From positions 1 through 26,580 of the forward strand of contig CAYMAN010000027.1 of assembly GCA_964388455.1 (NCBI GenBank): a stretch of 26,580 nucleotides of DNA, given 5' to 3'. Position 1 is the stretch's first letter; the number at the start of each line of letters is the position of its first letter. The notes below the pieces were generated by a model. The model worked only from the letters and a program-made list of their open reading frames with translations, made no database searches and was not told where the DNA came from. This document shows positions 23,631 to 26,580 of the stretch, in pieces. Source of the stretch: JBBRWO01 sp964388455. Lineage in GTDB: Bacteria; Actinomycetota; Coriobacteriia; Anaerosomatales; JAAXUF01. Made by a program: the position numbers and the translations under genes.

Positions 23631-24962
23631 TCAGTTGCCGGCACCGACCGGCGGCCGCGGGCCATGTGTGTGCGACGTATCTGCGCGGCGTGCGCGATAC
23701 AGCGCGGTCGCCGCCTTACCCAGCGCTTCAAGGCGGCGCAGGTCCTCAAAGGTGAGGTCCCTCGTAGCGATCACCTCGTGGGGCGGCTGTGGATCAAACA
23801 CCAGGCCGAGTTCCTCGGCACGCTCCCAGAGTTCGGTCCCGGGCAAAACGTGCAGAGTCGAGATCTGGACGATGCCAGGGTCGGCGGCGATGGCGAACTC
23901 GATGCCGGCGATCACGTCATCGGCGGTGTCGCCGGGCAGTCCCACGATCAGGTCACTCTCGACGCTGATACCCGCGTCCCGACATGCCTGGACGCCGCGA
24001 AGGAACGCCGCGGCATCGAACCGGCGATGACACGAGGCCAGCGCGAGCTCACCGACGCTCTGCGGCCCCGTCTCGACGCTCACAACGCCCGCACGGACGA
24101 GCTGAGCGGCCTCAGCGGCTCCGATGCGCTCGATGTCGACCTCCACGGTGTGGAGCCGCACACCGCGTGCCGCGTGCGGTGCGAGGGTATCCGACAGCCA
24201 GGTGAGACGTTCAGCCGTCAGGTTGAAGACCGGGTCGATGAATGAGAACGTCTTGACTCCCGCCGCGGTGATGGCTTCGATCTCGGCTGCGATGCGCTGC
24301 TCGGAGAAACGTCGGATGCGGCCGTAGCCCTTGCCCTCAAAGCAGTACGAACACGAATGGGGACAGCCACGATACCCCTCGATGTACGTCGAGCCTTCGA
24401 CAGGCGCGAGTACTCCGGTCAGGTACGGAGACGGAATCTCATCAAGATCGGAGATCAACCTGCGGTCAGGAGCGGAGAGTACGTTGCCTTCTCGGCGAGC
24501 GGTCACGCCGTCGACCCGTGTCGGATCGCCGCTCTTGAGGAGTGTCGCGAGCAGCTCGGTGAAGGTGACCTCCCCTTCCCCGCGCACGACCGCCGTGACC
24601 GACGACTGCTCGGCAAGCACCTGCTCTGCGATGGGTCCCACCTCGGGTCCGCCGAGTATGACGCGGATCTCGGGACGGGCGGCGCCGATGATGCGGGCGG
24701 CCTCATACACGCTGCGGGCGTTCCAGCACACGACCGAGAATGCGACTACGTCCGGTTCCAGCGCCAGGGTGCGGTAGGCGATCCACCAAGGGTCGAGGTC
24801 AGTGTCGAGCTCGAGCGTCGTGAATCCCACCGCCGAGAGACGCGGATCGTTCTCGGCGTACGCGCGAACGTAGCCGAGTGCGAGCGAGCGGTATCCTGGC
24901 GACGACACGCCCACGAGCGCCACCTTGAGTCGCACCCCCCGAGGAACGCTGATGCGCGTCAC
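23631..24962 (-). CDS. B12-binding-type radical SAM protein
   Basis: A 443-aa enzyme with an N-terminal Rossmann-like cobalamin-binding-type domain (about 10-140: VALVGVSSPGYRSLALGYVRAY ... VILGGPEVGP) and a radical SAM domain (about 175-400). The cluster motif is RGCPHSCSYC (CxxxCxxC), and the C-terminal HVLPGTELWERAEELGL is a common feature of such proteins. The DxHxxG cobalamin loop is absent, as in many base-off members. GTG 24962 overlaps the preceding gene as GTGA; its ribosome site is weak. Between a small radical SAM-like gene and an aminotransferase gene. The reaction is unknown; methyl transfer or ring contraction are usual for the class. Confidence 0.9.
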   Translation of the reverse strand: MTRISVPRGVRLKVALVGVSSPGYRSLALGYVRAYAENDPRLSAVGFTTLELDTDLDPWWIAYRTLALEPDVVAFSVVCWNARSVYEAARIIGAARPEIRVILGGPEVGPIAEQVLAEQSSVTAVVRGEGEVTFTELLATLLKSGDPTRVDGVTARREGNVLSAPDRRLISDLDEIPSPYLTGVLAPVEGSTYIEGYRGCPHSCSYCFEGKGYGRIRRFSEQRIAAEIEAITAAGVKTFSFIDPVFNLTAERLTWLSDTLAPHAARGVRLHTVEVDIERIGAAEAAQLVRAGVVSVETGPQSVGELALASCHRRFDAAAFLRGVQACRDAGISVESDLIVGLPGDTADDVIAGIEFAIAADPGIVQISTLHVLPGTELWERAEELGLVFDPQPPHEVIATRDLTFEDLRRLEALGKAATALYRARRADTSHTHGPRPPVGAGN

Positions 24963-25684
24963 GACGGGCCGCCGGTCAGCCTGAACGGGGCGATGCCGTG
25001 CAACTCCGAGACGGACGCGGCGGCAGGTAGTGCGCCCGAGAGATGCACCCACACGCCGTTCACCAGCCCGGTGTCAACGGCGGCTGCGGCCCAGTCGGAG
25101 AATCCGCGAACGTTGACGGATTGCGGCGATGTGGCGATCTCGATGGAAACGGCGCCTGCGCGAGCGAGTGCCGCGACGGCAGAAGGCAGTTCCGGGACGT
25201 TGTGGGCACAGGCAGGAACGAGTCCCGTGATCGCAACGCTCTCGCGTGACGCGTGCGCAGCGGCAAGAAATGCCGCCACACCCGCGGTTGCCGCATCGAA
25301 CAAACCGGTTCGCCCGGTCAGTGTGTCGTGTCCTTCAGCCGACCCCGCGAGCATGACCACCTGGATGTGTCGGACACCTGCGGCGAGGACGCCACCTGCG
25401 TTTCCGGGGATTGAGAGCGCACCTGCGTCGGTTCTCAGGCAGACCCGCTGAATGCCCATACCAGCGGCGCCTGCGATAAGCGCCGGTAGCTCAGGGTGCG
25501 CGAAGGGCTCGGGACCGGCGAAGAACACATTGGGGCCGGGACCGTCTGACCACATGGCAACGGCATCAGCGACTCGCGCTCCGATGACCTCGGCGGAATC
25601 GAACTGGGGGTCGGTCCGCGGCGTGCATCGCACACACGAGCATCCAACCCCTCGCCCCAAGGGAATCTCGATGAATCGAATCAC
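24959..25684 (-). CDS. Small radical SAM-like protein with non-canonical Cys motif
   Basis: A 241-aa protein. Near the N-terminus is GVGCSCVRC (Cys15, 17, 20: CxCxxC), where radical SAM enzymes have CxxxCxxC. Downstream, FAGPEPFAHPELPALIAGAAGMGIQRVCLRTDAG mirrors the GGEPLLHP...TNG part of a radical SAM barrel, and later strands are alanine/valine-rich. It is half the length of its coupled partner. Thus it is either a divergent 4Fe-4S protein or an inactive partner of the adjacent radical SAM enzyme. GTG 25684 has GAGGAG 6 nt upstream. A 12-bp palindrome lies about 35 nt upstream. First gene of the operon. The family placement is tentative. Confidence 0.6.
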   Translation of the reverse strand: MIRFIEIPLGRGVGCSCVRCTPRTDPQFDSAEVIGARVADAVAMWSDGPGPNVFFAGPEPFAHPELPALIAGAAGMGIQRVCLRTDAGALSIPGNAGGVLAAGVRHIQVVMLAGSAEGHDTLTGRTGLFDAATAGVAAFLAAAHASRESVAITGLVPACAHNVPELPSAVAALARAGAVSIEIATSPQSVNVRGFSDWAAAAVDTGLVNGVWVHLSGALPAAASVSELHGIAPFRLTGGPS

Positions 25685-25717
25685 ACGGCGCTCCTCTCCA
25701 GAGCCAGTCTAGCGCAG

Positions 25718-25729
25718 CAGCACGTGCTG
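25718..25729. promoter_or_regulatory. 12-bp palindrome upstream of radical SAM-like operon
   Basis: CAGCACGTGCTG is a perfect palindrome lying just upstream of TAGACT (minus strand, a -10-like hexamer), 34 nt before the GTG at 25684. It could be an operator for the operon. The region 25685-25790 otherwise shows nothing. Confidence 0.4.
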
Positions 25730-25790
25730 ACCTCGAAGAATCACGCGAAGCAGGTCCCAACGGCGTAGAGAGTTCGGTGCCTGTGCAACG

Positions 25791-25824
25791 CGAGAGGCCC
25801 TCCCGTTACCGGAAGGGCCTCTCG
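25791..25824 (-). terminator. Strong hairpin downstream of tRNA-Leu
   Basis: CGAGAGGCCCT and AGGGCCTCTCG form an 11-bp perfect stem with a 12-nt loop. It follows the tRNA 3' end by 10 nt on the minus strand. There is no T tract, so a terminator role is inferred from position and stem strength. Confidence 0.65.
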
Positions 25825-25834
25825 GAAGTGACCT

Positions 25835-25920
25835 TGGTGTCGAAGGAGGGATTTGAACCCTCACGAGGTTGCCCTCACTAGGCCCTCAACCTAGCGCGTC
25901 TGCCGTTCCGCCACTTCGAC
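25835..25920 (-). tRNA. tRNA-Leu (anticodon GAG)
   Basis: An 86-nt type II tRNA with an encoded CCA. The acceptor stem is GTCGAAG/CTTCGAC, the anticodon loop is TTGAGGG closed by TAGG/CCTA, and the T arm is GGTTCAAATCC-like. A variable arm of leucine length lies between. The anticodon GAG reads CTC and CTT codons. A TATACT hexamer (25957..25952) lies about 30 nt upstream and is its probable -10. A leader sequence TCCC-TTGC-GGGA precedes the tRNA. Confidence 0.95.
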
Positions 25921-25951
25921 GTGGTCTATCCCGCAAGGGACAGCGAGAGAG

Positions 25952-25957
25952 AGTATA
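25952..25957 (-). promoter_or_regulatory. Probable -10 of the tRNA-Leu promoter
   Basis: TATACT on the minus strand lies 32 nt upstream of the mature tRNA 5' end. The -35 region 17 nt further upstream (TAGCCG) is poor, so this is a probable but not certain assignment. Confidence 0.45.
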
Positions 25958-25977
25958 ACAACCCGTTCTGCGCTCGG

Positions 25978-26580
25978 CTACCCCTTGTTTTCCGCGACGT
26001 GAGGAGCGATGACGCTTCCCTTGGGCAACCCGCCCAAAGCGGCCTTCACTGCCTCTTCACTGACGATCGGCTTCATCTCGATGTCGATCGGGAACGGCTT
26101 GGCGAAATGGCAGGCGGCCGAGTGCCCAGGCTCGATCTCTTTGAGCTCGGGACACTGCTCTTCGCAGATCGGGAACTGCGCGATAGGGCACCGGGTGTGG
26201 AAGCGGCAGCCGGTCGGTGGATCGATGGGGCTGGGAGGATCGCCCGCCAGCAGGATGCGCTGACGCGTGCGCTGGACCCGTGGGTCCGGAACCGGCACAG
26301 CGGACAGGAGCGACTGAGTGTAGGGGTGACTCGGCTCGCTGTAGAGCATCTTCCAGTCGGCGATCTCGACGATCTTGCCCAGGTACATGACGGCGACGCG
26401 ATCCGAGATGTGCTGAACGACCGAGAGGTCGTGGGCGATGAAGACGTAGGTGAGGTTGAACTCGGACTGCAGTCGCACCAGAAGGTTGAGCACTTGCGCC
26501 TGAATCGAGACGTCGAGCGCCGAGACCGGCTCGTCGGCGATGATCAGCTTGGGCTTGTGTGCGAGCGCGCGGGCGATGCC
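25978..26580 (-). CDS. Oligopeptide/dipeptide ABC transporter ATP-binding protein, OppF/DppF type (5' end outside)
   Basis: The visible 200 residues are the C-terminal half of an Opp-family ATPase; the N-terminus with Walker A lies beyond the window. Seen: GIARALAHKPKLIIADEPVSALDVSIQAQ (Walker B and D-loop), the switch His in YVFIAHDLSVV, and the C-terminal oligopeptide-type extension with Cys pairs GCRFHTRCP...CEEQCPEL. This extension is typical of Opp/Dpp ATPases. The tail ends ...APHVAENKG. It powers peptide or nickel uptake. It is on the same strand as the tRNA and ends 57 nt upstream of it. Confidence 0.95.
   Translation of the reverse strand, partial: GIARALAHKPKLIIADEPVSALDVSIQAQVLNLLVRLQSEFNLTYVFIAHDLSVVQHISDRVAVMYLGKIVEIADWKMLYSEPSHPYTQSLLSAVPVPDPRVQRTRQRILLAGDPPSPIDPPTGCRFHTRCPIAQFPICEEQCPELKEIEPGHSAACHFAKPFPIDIEMKPIVSEEAVKAALGGLPKGSVIAPHVAENKG

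Noticed and set aside
1..26580. CRISPR arrays, insertion sequences, prophage genes or toxin-antitoxin pairs
   Set aside because: No regularly spaced repeats, transposase, integrase or phage motifs were found on either strand; gene content is of housekeeping and regulatory type.

Overview
The window is GC-rich DNA, densely packed with genes, and nearly all coding is on the minus strand from position 67 to 19885. Three traits suggest a deep-branching, probably anaerobic Actinomycetota (Coriobacteriia-like). They are an unlinked-menaquinone style set of UbiX/UbiA/UbiD proteins, frequent GTG starts with ATGA or GTGA overlaps, and an RpoN sigma-54 gene. This placement is an inference and not firm. 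A run of exactly 100 N (3716-3815) marks a scaffold join, so the sequence is a draft or metagenome assembly. I see no insertion sequences, phage genes or CRISPR.

Layout, reading along the + strand. Positions 67-3705 hold a YqhA-type membrane protein and a ubiX-ubiA-ubiD cluster, likely the late prenylation and decarboxylation steps of menaquinone synthesis (minus strand, order ubiD-ubiA-ubiX-yqhA). After the gap come a membrane phosphodiesterase (truncated by the gap), a HAD hydrolase, a nitroreductase and an MGDG-synthase-like glycosyltransferase. Next are a STAS+HATPase fusion and a large SpoIIE-type phosphatase with HAMP and three GAF domains, forming a partner-switching pair. Positions 12124-13479 hold a zinc-ribbon membrane protein, a heavy-metal-associated (HMA) protein and CcdA. 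Positions 13574-17867 hold RpoN, an NtrB-like kinase and an NtrC-like activator. Positions 17971-21528 hold an EamA transporter and a CDF metal exporter, divergent from a CsoR/CstR-family repressor and a membrane-anchored ferrochelatase-like protein. Positions 21537-25684 hold a PHP phosphoesterase, a class I aminotransferase, a B12-binding-type radical SAM protein and a small degenerate radical SAM-like protein. The window ends with tRNA-Leu(GAG) and a partial oligopeptide ABC ATPase.

The most interesting structure is a possible metal/thiol regulatory circuit at 12.1-20.3 kb. The sigma-54 factor, its sensor kinase and its enhancer-binding activator lie together. Immediately downstream is a near-consensus -24/-12 promoter (13522-13537) placed to drive the zinc-ribbon/HMA/CcdA operon. 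Three inverted repeats with the core ATACC-N6/7-GGTAT lie before ccdA, before rpoN and between the CDF exporter and the CsoR/CstR-family gene. At ccdA and rpoN the right arm overlaps a TATACT -10 element. This suggests that one repressor may link metal or persulfide sensing to rpoN, CcdA and cation efflux. The CsoR-family protein keeps both sensing cysteines but lacks the copper-ligand histidine, and its downstream partner looks like a catalytically dead ferrochelatase fold fused to membrane helices.
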